Assembly: GCA_015478775.1 (NCBI GenBank)
Contig: JADMKP010000007.1
Location: forward strand, 434,001 to 498,000
DNA: 64,000 bases
Origin: Fermentimonas sp.
GTDB taxonomy: Bacteria > Bacteroidota > Bacteroidia > Bacteroidales > Dysgonomonadaceae
Reading direction: 5' to 3'
In this document: piece by piece, positions 62,901-64,000 of the stretch
Layout: each line of letters starts with the position of its first letter
Numbering within the stretch: position 1 is the first letter of the stretch
Made by a program: the position numbers and the translations under genes
Notes under the pieces: generated by a model
What the model was told of the DNA's origin: nothing
The model's database searches: none
What the model saw: only the letters and a program-made list of their open reading frames with translations

Positions 62901-64000
62901 CTATAGCTTAGTTATTTCAGACTCTGAAGAACCATCTTTAAATCTGGTTTCAATTTTGTCGCCAAACTTTAAATCGGCAATTGAAGTAACAAAAACACCA
63001 TCCTTCAAAGTAAGTGTATATCCAAGTTTAAGGATATTATGGGGAGAAGCCATTTTTATATACTGCTCTCTGTTTTCGAGATGATGATAATGACTTTGCA
63101 ATAATTGCTTAATCTGATGTTTAAAGTTAGTACTATATTTATCAACAGTTGCATATTCTCTTTGTAACAACATTTTAGCACCATGAACAATCTCTCTGGA
63201 TGCAAATAGTAAATAGTTCTTCTCTTTTAATATTACATTTTCACTTACAGATATAATACGGTCTTGCAAATTGATTAACTCTGTTGCGGTTACACTCATA
63301 TGCTCAATGATAAATTCTGCAACCGCTGTAGGTGTTTTGGCACGGGTATGTGATACAATATCTGTAACTGTAACATCCCGCTCGTGCCCGATACCACTTA
63401 TTACAGGTAATGGAAACTGTGCAATATTATTTGCAAGAAGGTATGAGTCGAAGCAGTTTAAATCTGCCGAAGCACCCCCACCCCTTATAATTGCTACAGC
63501 ATCGAAAAGATCACTATGCATAAATATACTTTCCAGCGCAGTAATTATCGATGACTCACTCCTGTCCCCTTGCATTATTGCGGGAAATAGTTTTGTATAA
63601 AATTTAAAACCTTGTCGGTTTTTGTTTAACTGATGAATAAAATCTTCATATCCCGCTGCAGTTGGAGATGAAATAACTGCTATACGATTAGTTATTTCGG
63701 GCAACACAAGCTCTTTGTTGAGAGTTAAAACACCTTCTTGCTCGAGCCTGTTTATAACAATCTGACGATTTCTGGCAATCTCTCCAAGAGTGAACGAAGG
63801 ATCGATATCAACCACAGTGAGCGAGTAGCCATAAAGCTCATGAAACTCTATAGAAACGCGAACAAGTACATTTAAACCGGTTGTAAATTGCTGTCCGGTC
63901 TCTTTTTCGAAATACTGAGACAACATCTCAAAAACATTAGACCATATAACACCTCTTGCTTTTGCAATTATAGAATCTGTTATAGCATTCTTCTCGATAA
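62901..64000 (-). CDS. xseA: Exodeoxyribonuclease VII large subunit (5' end beyond the window)
   Basis: The visible ~366 residues are open to the right edge of the window. They include the end of the OB-fold domain (IAKARGVIWSNVFEML, FTTGLNVLVRVSIEFHELYGYSLTV) and the catalytic domain with IAVISSPTAAGYEDF, AIIRGGGASADLNCFDS and PVISGIGHERDVTVTDIVSH, then a coiled-coil region and the tail. The first ~50 residues lie outside the window. With XseB it degrades single-stranded DNA. Confidence 0.95.
   Translation of the reverse strand, partial: IEKNAITDSIIAKARGVIWSNVFEMLSQYFEKETGQQFTTGLNVLVRVSIEFHELYGYSLTVVDIDPSFTLGEIARNRQIVINRLEQEGVLTLNKELVLPEITNRIAVISSPTAAGYEDFIHQLNKNRQGFKFYTKLFPAIMQGDRSESSIITALESIFMHSDLFDAVAIIRGGGASADLNCFDSYLLANNIAQFPLPVISGIGHERDVTVTDIVSHTRAKTPTAVAEFIIEHMSVTATELINLQDRIISVSENVILKEKNYLLFASREIVHGAKMLLQREYATVDKYSTNFKHQIKQLLQSHYHHLENREQYIKMASPHNILKLGYTLTLKDGVFVTSIADLKFGDKIETRFKDGSSESEITKL

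Overview
The window reads as a chromosomal segment of a Bacteroidetes bacterium, most likely order Bacteroidales. Pointers are the succinyl-type arginine pathway (an argF' enzyme with proline at residue 90), a secreted protease with a type IX secretion C-terminal sorting domain, PorT-like outer-membrane barrel proteins, the gene order rpsF-rpsR-rplI, and many upstream sequences matching the Bacteroidetes -7 element TAnnTTTG. Base composition is AT-rich and even. I see no phage genes, transposases, rRNA or CRISPR array, so this is core chromosome. It is partial at both ends: the 3' end of prfB on the left and a 5'-truncated xseA on the right.

Layout. 1-8.6 kb: prfB tail and an AI-2E-type membrane protein, a DUF2400 protein, a type IX-secreted trypsin-like protease, then a minus-strand parA-parB-DUF5683-mltD unit (chromosome partition and cell wall). 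8.8-18.7 kb: a KamA-family radical SAM aminomutase facing a one-direction arginine gene set (GNAT acyltransferase, argG, argC, argD, argF', argB, argE, argH). A short leader with an Arg-Arg reading frame and a terminator-like hairpin precedes that set. 18.8-20.4 kb: a divergent pair made of a small exported DUF6448 protein and a Crp/Fnr regulator with a histidine-rich N-terminus, with a palindrome between them. 20.5-23.8 kb: pta, a degenerate 3-hydroxyacyl-CoA dehydrogenase homologue and ackA. 23.9-33.6 kb: rpsF-rpsR-rplI, zwf-pgl, lptB-ruvX-def, folB, an M24 aminopeptidase, a gamma-carbonic-anhydrase-like protein and a U32 peptidase.

33.6-45 kb: a DUF4886 protein, an ArsR regulator-thioredoxin-DUF302 operon with a canonical ArsR/SmtB operator, a LysM/periplasmic-binding fusion with an outer-membrane barrel protein, dnaB, catalase, DsbD and MazG. 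45-55.8 kb: a DUF2179 membrane protein, threonine aldolase, metH, a gate-domain protein, smpB, a Yip1-like membrane protein, and an ECF sigma factor operon with a predicted anti-sigma/outer-membrane-barrel fusion and a lipoprotein. 56-64 kb: sppA-lpxK-punA, thiL, tRNA-Phe, an Lrp/AsnC regulator, ispD, xseB and xseA.

Most of the window is housekeeping. The points that deserve a second look are small regulatory or divergent units: the arginine leader, the histidine-rich Crp/Fnr-DUF6448 pair, the dehydrogenase homologue lacking catalytic residues inside the acetate operon, the aminomutase with changed substrate contacts, the ArsR-thioredoxin-DUF302 operon and the sigma/anti-sigma-barrel operon. 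Family assignments and comparisons with reference proteins are from memory of the families; no search was run.
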